Shown here piece by piece: positions 1 through 8,621 of a DNA stretch of 64,000 bases. Position 1 is the stretch's first letter; the number at the start of each line of letters is the position of its first letter. This DNA comes from Fibrobacter sp. (GTDB taxonomy: Bacteria; Fibrobacterota; Fibrobacteria; Fibrobacterales; Fibrobacteraceae), in assembly GCA_017526585.1 (NCBI GenBank), contig JAFXRC010000037.1, positions 85,353-149,352 of the forward strand, written 5' to 3'. The translations under genes and the position numbers were made by a program. The notes below the pieces were generated by a model. The model was given only the letters and a program-made list of their open reading frames with translations, did not search any database and had not been told where the DNA came from.

Positions 1-2439
1 GCCAAGCTTCTGGTCGTTCTTGGAATCTTCTTCGTCAATGTACATGGACACTGCATCACCATAGATGACATCAAGTTCACCAGCCGGGGTGAACGACTGC
101 ACCTTTCTGGACTTACCATCAATGCTCACGAACAGGGTGAAGCGACCTGCACCAAGTCCGCAAACGGTCTGCTGGTTAACGACCGGAGCCGATGCATCAG
201 TAAGGTCAATACCGCAGTTATAAATTCCCGGAACAACAGCGGAATCAACCAGGCCGAGAGATGTACTACTCATCTGCTTCAGCGGGTCAGTAGCCTTCTT
301 TCCGTTCACCAGGAAGAACTTAGGAGCAAGTCCCATACATTCCGGTCTTGCCGGATTGGTGAAGTCGGAACCGCAGCAAGTAATTTCTTCATCACTACCC
401 GTAGTGGCGGCGGCACAGGAACCGTCACCGGACTTGGTGTAGCAGAGTTCATACACCTTTTCCGCCGGGTTTGCAGGGTTCTTCTTGCCGTGCACGCTGA
501 TATCCGTCTTCTGCTGGATGTACATGTTCGTCTTGATACGCACGTTACTCATCGTAGTACGGCGGTCACAGAAGAAGATGTCGATATCGTACTGCTTGCC
601 AACCACCAGTTTGCCACTCAGGCCCTCGAAATTGTCGAGGTCGACATAGCCCGGTGCAGCCAAGTGGGTACCACCAAGGTCCACAGCAATTTTGTTGTCA
701 ATGAACACCCAAATGTCATCGTCGCCGCGGAAGTTGAACTTGAGGCCCGGCTTCTGGGTAAACTTAGCATGGGATTCAAAGCAATAATGCTGGTTACGCA
801 AGGCATTCCAACGAGGTACACCACCCGTATCGGTGGGAGTTTCTGTTCCAGACACATAGAAAGTCCAGTTCTTGGGAGCCTTATCTTGGCAGCTCCAACC
901 AAAGCCGCAGGTGAATCCAGCGACGTTGGTCTTAAAGAAAGCGTCGGTACCGTCACCGTCAGCAAAGAGCCCCGTACAATCGTGGCCCTTAGTCCAACCA
1001 GGTCCGTTACAAATCAAATCAATTATCGGAGCACCTTCAGTCGGATCAACTTCGCGAAGTTCCGGACCATAGAAGATTGCACCTTCTGCAGCGCGCGGGG
1101 TACGAGCAGCCCTCACCGGCTGCTGAGACGGGTCAGCGGCCAGGATGATGGCATCACCAGTTTCATCCTGAGGGAATTGTACCGGATAAAAACCACCCGG
1201 AACCGCCAATCCTGCACTAGTGTAGAAGTCAGAATCGAATTCCCACTTTCCGTCATCGCTGCGGTGGAACGGCATGTTATAGCAGCTCTTTTCGTTCACA
1301 CCCTGCGTGTAATTGAAAAGCATGTTGAAGTACTTTTCATCCATAAAGCACTTCGTACCATTACCCGACTTGTTCAAAGTAGGCTTTTTCATTTTCTGCG
1401 GAACATTCGGATCAAGCGTCGGATTGACAATGTTTGGCGTTACACCCACACAGTCATAAATGGCACTAAGAGCAGTAGCCGCATTGGCTCCAGCCGCAGC
1501 ATTAGACTGGTTCACTTTCTGGCAACCATCATTGGATTTACCAGCACCATCCGCATAGCAAGAGAAAGACGGGTGCAAGTCAGCATCGGTATCGTAAATG
1601 ATAGCGGCCATGGTATATTCGCACGTACCTTCGATGCCATCCACTTCTGCAGCGGTATAGTAGAAACCATCGTCGTTGGTCTTCTGGTCTTCGTCCGGCA
1701 CAAAGAACAGGGTGTCTTGACCGGCAGCCGCCATGTAGTCAAAAGTCATGTTCAGGGGAATCGGAGTCGCGGTATCTTCGGCATTTCCGAACAAGCCGAT
1801 CATGTCCGTTCGTTCGTCATCGTCATCGCGGAAGAGCACCACATTGTCGGTGATCGTTTCATTAAAGAACACATAGGAATACCAACCGCACATATCGGCA
1901 ACGGCAGTCATGGGCTTACCGGTCTGGCCGCCATCCAAGCTTAGCATGGGAACCGACGACATCCAGTCTTCCATGTCGGGCGGAATCATCACAAAGAAAT
2001 ACTTGGCATTAGGAGGATCCTTCGTAAAGACGGTCTTACCCGGAGTCGTGGGATCTTCATAAATATAAAGAGTACCAGAAGCAAGGTCTGCACAAGTGAA
2101 AGCGTTTTCGGAGGTGCTCTCATTATTCGCAATATCATAGTTTTGGCGGTCAATCCACTGTGCCGGATAATGAGTTCCCGCACTGTTGACGCGGAAAGTC
2201 GTTCCCTGACCAACGGTGGCAGCCTTGGCTTCGTACCAGCCGGATGTGCCTACGGACAAAACAGGGAACATACCACCTGCTTCTAGAGTCACCTTCGTCC
2301 AGGTCTTCGGAACCTGAATATATATGGTACCTTCACATCCAAGTGCGAAAGCGTTCTGCACTCCAGCAAAGAACAGACAGGCACCCAAAGCCCACTTCCA
2401 CAGGGAGATCTTAGAGTTTTTCATCATTTTTGTTTCCAT
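1..2439 (-). CDS. Fibro-slime domain surface protein (3' end outside window)
   Basis: Secreted modular protein, probably at the cell surface or in the extracellular matrix. The visible part is 813 codons and is open at the window edge, so the C-terminus is missing. Residues 1-33 form a signal peptide (start MKNSKISLWKWALGACLFF after a short N-extension). A fibro-slime domain lies at about residues 490-660, with the hallmark GDDDIWVF at 572-579 followed by IDNKIAVDLGGTH, a PA14-like beta-sandwich signature. Cysteine pairs are frequent. Family knowledge: fibro-slime proteins are multiplied in Fibrobacter and in slime moulds and are linked to extracellular matrix or adhesion. I chose the ATG at 2439 because AGGA lies 9 bases upstream; ATGs at 2427 and 2424 are in-frame alternatives. 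A promoter-like TTGGCA-18-TAAATTTG lies about 70 bases upstream. The exact ligand is unknown. Confidence 0.85.
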   Translation of the reverse strand, partial: METKMMKNSKISLWKWALGACLFFAGVQNAFALGCEGTIYIQVPKTWTKVTLEAGGMFPVLSVGTSGWYEAKAATVGQGTTFRVNSAGTHYPAQWIDRQNYDIANNESTSENAFTCADLASGTLYIYEDPTTPGKTVFTKDPPNAKYFFVMIPPDMEDWMSSVPMLSLDGGQTGKPMTAVADMCGWYSYVFFNETITDNVVLFRDDDDERTDMIGLFGNAEDTATPIPLNMTFDYMAAAGQDTLFFVPDEDQKTNDDGFYYTAAEVDGIEGTCEYTMAAIIYDTDADLHPSFSCYADGAGKSNDGCQKVNQSNAAAGANAATALSAIYDCVGVTPNIVNPTLDPNVPQKMKKPTLNKSGNGTKCFMDEKYFNMLFNYTQGVNEKSCYNMPFHRSDDGKWEFDSDFYTSAGLAVPGGFYPVQFPQDETGDAIILAADPSQQPVRAARTPRAAEGAIFYGPELREVDPTEGAPIIDLICNGPGWTKGHDCTGLFADGDGTDAFFKTNVAGFTCGFGWSCQDKAPKNWTFYVSGTETPTDTGGVPRWNALRNQHYCFESHAKFTQKPGLKFNFRGDDDIWVFIDNKIAVDLGGTHLAAPGYVDLDNFEGLSGKLVVGKQYDIDIFFCDRRTTMSNVRIKTNMYIQQKTDISVHGKKNPANPAEKVYELCYTKSGDGSCAAATTGSDEEITCCGSDFTNPARPECMGLAPKFFLVNGKKATDPLKQMSSTSLGLVDSAVVPGIYNCGIDLTDASAPVVNQQTVCGLGAGRFTLFVSIDGKSRKVQSFTPAGELDVIYGDAVSMYIDEEDSKNDQKLG

Positions 2440-2505
2440 CGATGATTTTCCTACCAAACAGCATAACAAAAAGACCGGCCTTTTTGAAATGCCACATACC
2501 GCCCT

Positions 2506-2537
2506 CAAATTTATTCTTTTTAAACGAAAAATGCCAA
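2506..2537 (-). promoter_or_regulatory. Promoter-like element for the fibro-slime gene
   Basis: Reading the minus strand, TTGGCA (2537-2532) is followed after 18 bases by TAAATTTG (2513-2506). This fits both a sigma-70 -35/-10 pair and the Bacteroidetes TAnnTTTG box. It would give a leader of about 60 bases. The rest of the 340-base gap 2440-2779 is AT-rich and shows no gene; on the plus strand I see no convincing -35 for the next gene. Confidence 0.5.
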
Positions 2538-2779
2538 CTCTTTTTGTAATTTTTGATAAAAATACCGTTCATTTTTGTAAACAAACAGTGAATAGACGAA
2601 CCAAAGTGCGAAAAATCACAGTACAGCGGCGTTTTTTGTAAATAAAAGGTTTCAAACAACGCTTTTGCGGGTTCATCACCCCCAAAATAGGTCATCCCTC
2701 ACAAGTGCCGGACACTCCATCGCAAGAATTTTAGTTTTCCCCACTATTTACTACATTATAAGTAACACGGAGTTGCACC

Positions 2780-3658
2780 ATGCAGGATATGGATAGAACA
2801 ATTGCTAGCGGAAACACCATCAAGCTTCCCGTCGCACCGATGCGACCGCATCTAATCGTCCTTTATCCGCAGAACCAGTTCAAGCAGGTTCCTCTCGAAA
2901 AGGGTACCGTCATTCTCGGTCGCGGTCAGGACGCAGACATCCGCCTTGACGACGAACTGGTAAGCCGCAGGCACTGCGCCGTCACCTTCGATGGGCTAGA
3001 CGTGACCGTCAAGGACCTGGGCAGCACCAACGGCACCTTCGTAGACGGTTCCCCCATCGCCGAAAGCAAGCTCGAAGACCACAACCGCCTGCAAATCGGC
3101 AAGATGGTGCTCAAGGTCGACTTCAAGGACGCGAGCGAAGAGGCTTTCGACCGCGAACTCTACGAAGCGGCCACCATGGACCCGCTCACCAAGATTAGCA
3201 ACCGCCGCACTTTTATGGACAGGAGCCTGGGCGAGCTCGCACTTGCCCGCCGCAACAATTATTATGTACACGCTATCATGGTCGACGCAGACCATTTCAA
3301 GCACGTGAACGACACCTGGGGCCACCAATGCGGAGATATGGTGCTTAAGGAAATCGCCCGCATTCTAAAAGAAGAAAAGCGCGAATCCGACCTGCTCGCC
3401 CGCTACGGAGGCGAGGAATTCGTGCTGCTATTCAGCGGAATTGGCATCGAAGACGCCAAGAAAAGCGCCGAGCGCCTGCGCAGCGCGGTAGAACGGCACC
3501 GTTTCTCGTGGAAGGACACTGTCATTCCCGTGACCATTTCCCTTGGGCTTGCAAGCCGCCAGGGCGAAAAAATCGGCAAAATCGAGGAACTTATCGCCGA
3601 ATGCGACAAGCTGCTCTATGTCGCCAAAGAGGGCGGCAGAAACCGAGTAGCCTTTTAA
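2780..3658 (+). CDS. FHA-GGDEF diguanylate cyclase
   Basis: Makes cyclic di-GMP from two GTP in the cytoplasm; the FHA part should bind phosphothreonine peptides and so couple c-di-GMP synthesis to a Ser/Thr kinase. 292 residues, no membrane segment. The FHA domain is at about 24-113, with GRG at 47-49, SRRH at 62-65 and the GSTNGTFVDG strand at 81-90. The GGDEF domain is at about 127-290 with active site GGEEF at 210-214. An inhibitory I-site RxxD (RESD, 201-204) lies exactly five residues before it, so product inhibition is expected. The catalytic signature is complete. The start has a GGAG-type site (cggagttgcacc). It lies 33 bases before a MATE gene but no functional link is evident. Confidence 0.93.
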   Translation: MQDMDRTIASGNTIKLPVAPMRPHLIVLYPQNQFKQVPLEKGTVILGRGQDADIRLDDELVSRRHCAVTFDGLDVTVKDLGSTNGTFVDGSPIAESKLEDHNRLQIGKMVLKVDFKDASEEAFDRELYEAATMDPLTKISNRRTFMDRSLGELALARRNNYYVHAIMVDADHFKHVNDTWGHQCGDMVLKEIARILKEEKRESDLLARYGGEEFVLLFSGIGIEDAKKSAERLRSAVERHRFSWKDTVIPVTISLGLASRQGEKIGKIEELIAECDKLLYVAKEGGRNRVAF

Positions 3659-3691
3659 ATTGTAAAGAAAATTTCTAAATTTGGCGCCGAA

Positions 3692-5077
3692 ATGTCGAGT
3701 TTGAATTCCGAGCGCCTCAATTCTTTTGGAACCGCAAGCATCCCCAAGCTGGTGCTGCAGTTTTCCGTCCCCGCCATCATCAGTATGCTGGTAAACGCCC
3801 TCTACAATGTAGTGGACCGTTTCTTCGTGGGGCAGGGAGTCGGCAGCCTCGGCATCGCAGGCATCACGCTGTGCTTTCCGATTTGCCTATTTATAATGGC
3901 GATGTCGATGATGGTGGGCGTAGGCGGAAACACACTCTTCGCCATCCGCCTCGGGCAAAAGAAGTACATCCAGGCAAGCATCATCCTGAACAATTCCTTC
4001 TCGCTTTTGATCCTGATGGCAATCGGCACGTTTACGCTCGGTGAAATTTTCATGGTGCCGCTCCTTAAGCTGTTCGGAGCTAGCGAGCAGACTCTCCCCG
4101 TGGCAAGCAGCTACATGCGCATACTCCTATGCGGCGCAGTGTTCCAGACTATCGCTCCGGGCATGAACCACTTCATCCGCAGCATGGGGCACCCGAAAAC
4201 GGCGATGTTCCGCGAAATCATCGGCGCCGTCACGAACATTATCCTCGACTGGATTTTCATCATGAAGTTCCACTGGGGAATCGAAGGCGCCGCCTGGGCA
4301 ACCATCACATCGCAGCTGGTCGCGTCCGCACTTATCACGCAGTTCTTTGTCAAGAAGTCGTCGCCCATCAAGATACGCTGGCGGCACATGAAGCTTAGGC
4401 TTCCCTACGTCCGCAAAATCTACATTCTCGGTCTCCCGCCTTCCGTGATGCAGGTTTGCAACAGCCTGATGAACGCGATTCTTGCATGGAGCCTCACCAC
4501 CTACGGAAACATCAGCGTAAAGTCCACCGGAGTGCTTTCAGGTGGCGACATGGCGATTTCGGCATTCGGCATCACCAACAGCATCGTCTGCATTGTAATT
4601 CTTCCGCTGCTTGGATTTGTGCACGGCACGCAGCCAATCATCGGCTACAATTACGGAGCACGCCTCAACGCCCGCGTCAAGGAGACGCTCAAGTTCACGT
4701 TCATCTACGCGGGCAGCTTTATGTTTATCACATGGGCGATCCTCATGTGGCAAGCAGAGGCATTCGTGGCACCGTTTGCTCCGAACGATCCTGAGCTCAT
4801 CAAGCTTTCCGCCTGGGCGATGCGCATTTTCGCCGCAGCATTCTTCATGATTCCCTTCGGCATGGTTTCCGGCAACTTTTTCCAGGGTACAGGAAAGGCG
4901 TTCAGAGCCATGTTCCTGAACGCCTGCCGTCAAGTGATTCTACTAATTCCCTTCCTGCTCATCCTTCCGCATTTCTTTGAGCTGAAGGGCGTGTTCATGG
5001 CGCAGCCCATTGCAGACACCGGAGCCGCCATCATCGGGCTTGCCATGCTTTGGCATGAACTGAAGAAGCTGAAGTAG
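3692..5077 (+). CDS. MATE family efflux transporter (MepA-like)
   Basis: Inner-membrane antiporter of the MATE family, expected to export drugs or metabolites using a sodium or proton gradient. 461 residues with about 12 hydrophobic segments arranged as two halves. The N-terminal half has the MepA-type motif PAIISMLVNALYNVVDRFFV and the C-terminal half has GFVHGTQPIIGYNYGAR, both typical of the DinF/MepA branch. The substrate cannot be read from sequence. There is no Shine-Dalgarno site; instead TAAATTTG sits at 3676-3683, so the ATG would lie within a few bases of the transcript 5' end (leaderless or nearly so). A second, unrelated-looking MATE gene lies at 19811. Confidence 0.9.
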   Translation: MSSLNSERLNSFGTASIPKLVLQFSVPAIISMLVNALYNVVDRFFVGQGVGSLGIAGITLCFPICLFIMAMSMMVGVGGNTLFAIRLGQKKYIQASIILNNSFSLLILMAIGTFTLGEIFMVPLLKLFGASEQTLPVASSYMRILLCGAVFQTIAPGMNHFIRSMGHPKTAMFREIIGAVTNIILDWIFIMKFHWGIEGAAWATITSQLVASALITQFFVKKSSPIKIRWRHMKLRLPYVRKIYILGLPPSVMQVCNSLMNAILAWSLTTYGNISVKSTGVLSGGDMAISAFGITNSIVCIVILPLLGFVHGTQPIIGYNYGARLNARVKETLKFTFIYAGSFMFITWAILMWQAEAFVAPFAPNDPELIKLSAWAMRIFAAAFFMIPFGMVSGNFFQGTGKAFRAMFLNACRQVILLIPFLLILPHFFELKGVFMAQPIADTGAAIIGLAMLWHELKKLK

Positions 5078-5134
5078 CAGAGATACTTGTACATTTTTTA
5101 TTTTGTCTATGCAAGCACTCAATTGGAGGTGATG

Positions 5135-6085
5135 ATGGATATCGAGTATCTGTTACTGTTACAGAATTTTAGGAACGCGATCAACGACGCACTCACACCG
5201 TTCCTAGAAATGATTTCACTTTATGCAATTACTACCCTGTGCATCGTTCCCGCATTCGTGTACTGGTGCGTAAGCAAGCGCATGGGACTTTTCACCTTTA
5301 CGGCATGGTCGATCACGACAGCCTTCAACGCAACGCTCAAGCTGACCGTCTGCGCCTACCGTCCCTGGATTCGCGACGCGAGAATCCTCCCCGCAGGAGA
5401 CGCCATCGCCACGGCGGGCGGTTACTCATTCCCCAGCGGACACACGACTACGGCAACGCCCATTTACGGAAGCTTCGCGGCAAATCTCTGGAAGCGCATG
5501 CGCTTCGCCGCCTTCATCTGCATCGCGGGCATTCTTCTGACCGGATTCTCTCGCAACTACCTGGGCGTTCACACGCCGCAAGACGTGTTGGTGGGACTTG
5601 CTGAAAGTTGCCTTTTCATCTTTGCGACCATCAAGATTTTCAAGTACCTCGACGCGCACCCCGAAAAGGAAAAATGGTTCCTGCTTGCCGGATTCGTCAT
5701 CGGCTGGATTCTCCTCGCCTACGTCACTTTCAAGCCCTACCATGTAGACTATGTGAACGGGAAAATTCTCGTAGACCCGCAACGCATGATGATCGACGCC
5801 TACGGCGACATCGGTCAGCTGATATTCTTCTGCGTCGCTCGATTTATCGACAAGACCTGGATTAAGTTTAAAGCCGAGTTCAACAAGAAAAACGTCGCCT
5901 ACGGAATTATCGGCGCTGTTCTTCTGTTCTTTATCATCAGTCTCGCCAGTGGACACGGTTCTTCGACCGCATCGGCACAGGCACAGCAGTGGGGCAAGTT
6001 CGCCGCACGCGGTTTCCTGATTTTCTACGTCATGGTATTGTGGCCGTTGGTGATGAAGCTCTTGAATAAGAAAAGCCGGGGCTAG
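5135..6085 (+). CDS. PAP2 superfamily membrane phosphatase
   Basis: Integral-membrane acid phosphatase of the PAP2/lipid phosphatase superfamily, probably acting on a lipid phosphate or undecaprenyl pyrophosphate at the outer face of the inner membrane. 316 residues with about six to seven membrane segments. All three catalytic motifs are present: K69 with RP at 76-77 (KLTVCAYRP), PSGH at 100-103, and SR at 139-140 with H146 and D150. I chose the ATG at 5135 because a perfect GGAGGTGAT ribosome-binding site at 5125-5133 abuts it; the reading frame is open further upstream but the site decides the start. The stop codon lies inside a GC-rich inverted repeat (6075-6091). Substrate specificity is not determinable. 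Confidence 0.88.
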   Translation: MDIEYLLLLQNFRNAINDALTPFLEMISLYAITTLCIVPAFVYWCVSKRMGLFTFTAWSITTAFNATLKLTVCAYRPWIRDARILPAGDAIATAGGYSFPSGHTTTATPIYGSFAANLWKRMRFAAFICIAGILLTGFSRNYLGVHTPQDVLVGLAESCLFIFATIKIFKYLDAHPEKEKWFLLAGFVIGWILLAYVTFKPYHVDYVNGKILVDPQRMMIDAYGDIGQLIFFCVARFIDKTWIKFKAEFNKKNVAYGIIGAVLLFFIISLASGHGSSTASAQAQQWGKFAARGFLIFYVMVLWPLVMKLLNKKSRG

Positions 6086-6122
6086 CCCGGCATGACAAAT
6101 GCAGATTAGCCGTTCATAGACG

Positions 6123-6869
6123 CTAGAAACTTCCGCCGAGATTTTCGAGGGAGTCAATAATCACGACGCAGTCCTTGGAAACATTGCGCATCACAAAACG
6201 CATCATGTCCAGGGGAATAGCCACGCATCCACCCGTATAGGGCTTGCGATCGCCAAACACGTGCAGGAAAATCGCAGAACCCTTGCCCGGTTCGCCTTTT
6301 GCATTGTAGCTGATATTCAGGCAATACTGGTAGTGAATCGGATAGTCGGCAATGCGTTCGCTTTTTTCCTTGTCCAAGTCGGGATAGTCCTTGAGGCTCA
6401 CCAGTTCATTGTAGTGCATGCCCTTACGCTCATCGCCAGACCAGTAAGTATTGCTATCTGCCTTGGTGTATTCGAAAGCGGTTCCCGGGTCGTCGGAATT
6501 GCCGAAAGCCTTGTTGAAGGTGAACGTGCCCACGGGAGTCTTACCGTCGCCTTCCTTCGTTTTACCGAGACCGTTTTTGCCGATAAAGCCCGGGGTGGAC
6601 ATGATCATCTGCCACTTGCCCGACTTGTCTTTTTCGTGCATCGAAATCCACGCCGTGGTTCCCTCGTAGGCAGCCACCACGAATATCTGCTTGGCCGTAT
6701 CGGCCACGAGCAGCTTCGTCACCCATTCCGGAGACGGTTCGGCGGTAAACACCTTCGTCTCAGGGAACTTCACTTCGGGAATACTGACCTCGACTGAGGA
6801 AGAGTCGTCGGAGCAGGCCGTAAACGCAGCCATGAGAGAAAGCAACGCAATGGAGAAAAGTTTTTTCAT
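6123..6869 (-). CDS. L,D-transpeptidase-like (YkuD) lipoprotein
   Basis: Probable periplasmic, lipid-anchored enzyme of the YkuD/L,D-transpeptidase fold, which crosslinks or trims peptidoglycan through a catalytic cysteine. 248 residues. Lipobox ending AFTAC with C19, followed by an acidic Ser-rich spacer. The active-site region runs from H203 (FLHVFGD) to YTGGCVAI with C215. The canonical family motif is SHGC(I/V)R; here Ser-His is replaced by Gly-Gly and the Arg by Ala, a variant seen in the divergent branch with GCVA(L/I)P. Enzymatic activity is therefore likely but substrate could differ. ATG at 6869 follows GAGGTG by 6 bases; a GTG at 6878 is also in frame. It is followed by another lipoprotein gene upstream on the same strand (6894-7379), so the two are probably co-transcribed. 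Confidence 0.82.
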   Translation of the reverse strand: MKKLFSIALLSLMAAFTACSDDSSSVEVSIPEVKFPETKVFTAEPSPEWVTKLLVADTAKQIFVVAAYEGTTAWISMHEKDKSGKWQMIMSTPGFIGKNGLGKTKEGDGKTPVGTFTFNKAFGNSDDPGTAFEYTKADSNTYWSGDERKGMHYNELVSLKDYPDLDKEKSERIADYPIHYQYCLNISYNAKGEPGKGSAIFLHVFGDRKPYTGGCVAIPLDMMRFVMRNVSKDCVVIIDSLENLGGSF

Positions 6870-6893
6870 CTTAAACACCTCGAAGTCACCGAA

Positions 6894-7379
6894 CTAATAC
6901 AGCTTCTTCATGTCGGTGAGTTCGCCACCCTTTTCGTGGAAAAGAACGAGCGAGCCGCCCTGAAGTTTCTTGAAGAGGGCCGTAAGCTTTGCAACGGCGT
7001 CAGCCTCCTCAAAGCCAATTTCATTGTAAGCGGTTTCGCCAATGACGATCCCCACATTGACCATGTCGGGAGATTTGCGGCGCAGGTAGTTGAGGAAGTC
7101 TTCATCGTTGTTGAGAATATCCGTCGCCGTAGGCTTTTCGAGTTCCGCCGGATCGCGGGTACTCACCAGAAGCGGGTACATGTTGTCGGCGATGGCCTGT
7201 TTGGAATTCAGGTAGAAAGTGTTCCCTACAAACAAGCTAATGGAATCGTTCAGCACCTGGCGCACTTCCACCATGATATCGCTCTGGGAGGACGCTTCCT
7301 GAATTTCAAGTTTAGACGGACCACAGGCCATCAAGGCAAGCGACACGACCGACAGAACCGCAAGGGCAAATTTTTTCAT
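6894..7379 (-). CDS. Hypothetical lipoprotein
   Basis: 161 residues, function not recognised. Clear lipoprotein signal: MKKFALAVLSVVSLALMAC, so Cys19 should be lipidated; residue 20 is Gly, so there is no Asp+2 retention signal. The mature part is mixed alpha/beta with no motif I can name. Good Shine-Dalgarno site (AGAGGT, 5 bases before ATG). A TATCTTTG box lies on the minus strand at 7409-7402. It lies 24 bases upstream of the L,D-transpeptidase-like gene and probably leads that two-gene operon, so an envelope role is plausible but unproven. Confidence 0.75.
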   Translation of the reverse strand: MKKFALAVLSVVSLALMACGPSKLEIQEASSQSDIMVEVRQVLNDSISLFVGNTFYLNSKQAIADNMYPLLVSTRDPAELEKPTATDILNNDEDFLNYLRRKSPDMVNVGIVIGETAYNEIGFEEADAVAKLTALFKKLQGGSLVLFHEKGGELTDMKKLY

Positions 7380-7487
7380 TGTAGACCTCTTTGTTTTCTA
7401 GCAAAGATATACTTTTTTTGAGCAAATGAGCAAAAAATTTATCTTGAACCCGCAATTTTAGTGTTTTTTTGGCTTTTTCGGCACAAA

Positions 7488-8285
7488 CTACTTGTGCAGA
7501 ATGTGGAGCGCACGGTCGATCAGTTCGGGTTTCAATCCGAAAATGCGGCTCAGGGTTTCTACGCGGGCAGACTCTTCAATCTTTTCGATACGGGAGCCAT
7601 TGGCGTCGCGGGTCACAAGATTTCCCTTTTGGTAATAGTACTGCACTCCCCGTTCGCGGTCAAGACGGTTCAGCACCGGGTAGGTCATCATCTCACGGTA
7701 AAAGCTTTCGTTCCAGTGCTGCTTGAACTCTTCTACAGATACGCCTTCGACGGGGTATTCGAAGCGGAGTTTCATCGGGCCCCCGGCACCGCCCGTCCAT
7801 AGTTCCATGCTCGATGCATCGGGCCGCACTAGGCGCACGCTGTTGGGAACGAGCGGGAAAAACGCTTCGCCCGTACCGAACGGCGGCGGGAGCGGAATCG
7901 GAAGCGGATCAAAAATCAAGTAGCCGGGATCAAAGAGATATTCGGCTTTTTGGATTGCCGCGCCTTCGGCTCGCAATGACGAATCTGTATCGTCCGGCAG
8001 GATCAAGGCGCAATGGATGTTCTTCTCTTTACGCTTGTGGCCCATCACCAGGCGAGGGCTTAGTCCCATGTCACGGAACACCTGGTACAGGTGCCAAGTC
8101 ATGCTGAAGCAGGTGCCGCCACCCATCCACGCATCGACATCGTTCTGAAAGCTGTCGTCAAGCTTTTGTGCAGCGGTAGAACTCCCCGTCGATTCCAGGC
8201 GAATGATTTTCGTCAGGTTCTCGTAGGTGACTTTGGACAACTTATCGCAGGTGTCCTGAATTTTTTTCCACTGTTCGGGGAGCAT
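7488..8285 (-). CDS. NAT/transglutaminase-like Cys-His-Asp protein carrying a REP-like insert
   Basis: 265 residues, cytosolic. The core shows an ordered Cys-His-Asp triad: GGGTCFSMTWHLYQVF (Cys59), then NIHCALIL (His91), then YLFDPGYLIFDP (Asp118), as in arylamine N-acetyltransferases and other transglutaminase-fold enzymes. Family assignment is by motif only; an acetyl or acyl transferase is the best guess. Between the His and Asp strands the protein contains SSLRAEGAAIQK, which is encoded by a REP-like palindrome (7952-7981) that also occurs at 54956 outside any gene, so it looks like an in-frame insertion. The start ATG is 18 bases from azlD's stop on the same strand, so the gene may be the last of an azlC-azlD-NAT operon. 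Confidence 0.65.
   Translation of the reverse strand: MLPEQWKKIQDTCDKLSKVTYENLTKIIRLESTGSSTAAQKLDDSFQNDVDAWMGGGTCFSMTWHLYQVFRDMGLSPRLVMGHKRKEKNIHCALILPDDTDSSLRAEGAAIQKAEYLFDPGYLIFDPLPIPLPPPFGTGEAFFPLVPNSVRLVRPDASSMELWTGGAGGPMKLRFEYPVEGVSVEEFKQHWNESFYREMMTYPVLNRLDRERGVQYYYQKGNLVTRDANGSRIEKIEESARVETLSRIFGLKPELIDRALHILHK
7952..7981. repeat. REP-like palindromic element, copy 1 (inside a gene)
   Basis: 30-base element GGATTGC..CGCCTT.GGCTCGCAATGACG (27 of 30 bases shared with 54956-54985). It can fold through ATTGC/GCAAT and GCC-TTC-GGC arms. This copy lies within the coding sequence 7488-8285 and is read in frame. Confidence 0.75.
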
Positions 8286-8303
8286 GTTGTAAAGATAAAA
8301 AAA

Positions 8304-8621
8304 CTAGAGCAAAAGCATCATGCCGTCGACGCCGAGAACGGTGAGGCATGCCACCACGGCAACGCCCACAAGGCCACGACCAAGGAGCGATGCGACGACT
8401 GCCGCCACTAGGGCACACGCCCCCGAAAGCATGCTGTTCGTCGAATAGAAAATCGCAGGCACGGTCATTGCAGCAAGCACCGTGTAGGGCACATACGAAA
8501 GGAACGAACGCCAGAAGCGGCTCTTGATTTTTCCCTTGAGAAGAATAAACGGAACGGCGCGCAACAGGTAGGTAACGCCCGACATCACGAGCAAGAACAG
8601 AGCGTAATCTTTCAGATTCAT
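8304..8621 (-). CDS. azlD: AzlD family branched-chain amino acid exporter subunit
   Basis: Small inner-membrane partner of AzlC; the pair exports branched-chain amino acids or related compounds. 105 residues with three to four hydrophobic segments, the family's usual size, including VTYLLRAVPFILL and the motif SFLSYVPYTVLAAMTVPA typical of AzlD. The gene overlaps the end of azlC by four bases (ATGA), indicating translational coupling. A strong ribosome-binding site, AAGGAGGAAGC, precedes the ATG. Pairing with azlC makes the assignment secure even though the sequence is short. Confidence 0.9.
   Translation of the reverse strand: MNLKDYALFLLVMSGVTYLLRAVPFILLKGKIKSRFWRSFLSYVPYTVLAAMTVPAIFYSTNSMLSGACALVAAVVASLLGRGLVGVAVVACLTVLGVDGMMLLL

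Noticed and set aside
490..1944. Open frame of 484 codons on the plus strand opposite the fibro-slime gene
   Set aside because: Shadow of the real minus-strand gene, which has signal peptide, ribosome-binding site and the fibro-slime motif.
2324..2695. Two overlapping open frames of about 100 codons in the 340-base gap
   Set aside because: A/T-rich, low-complexity translations without ribosome-binding sites; they overlap the promoter of the fibro-slime gene.
6075..6091. Terminator at the PAP2 stop codon
   Set aside because: The GCCGGG/CCCGGC repeat is GC-rich but no T-run follows, and it covers the stop codon; could be chance or a short interspersed repeat.
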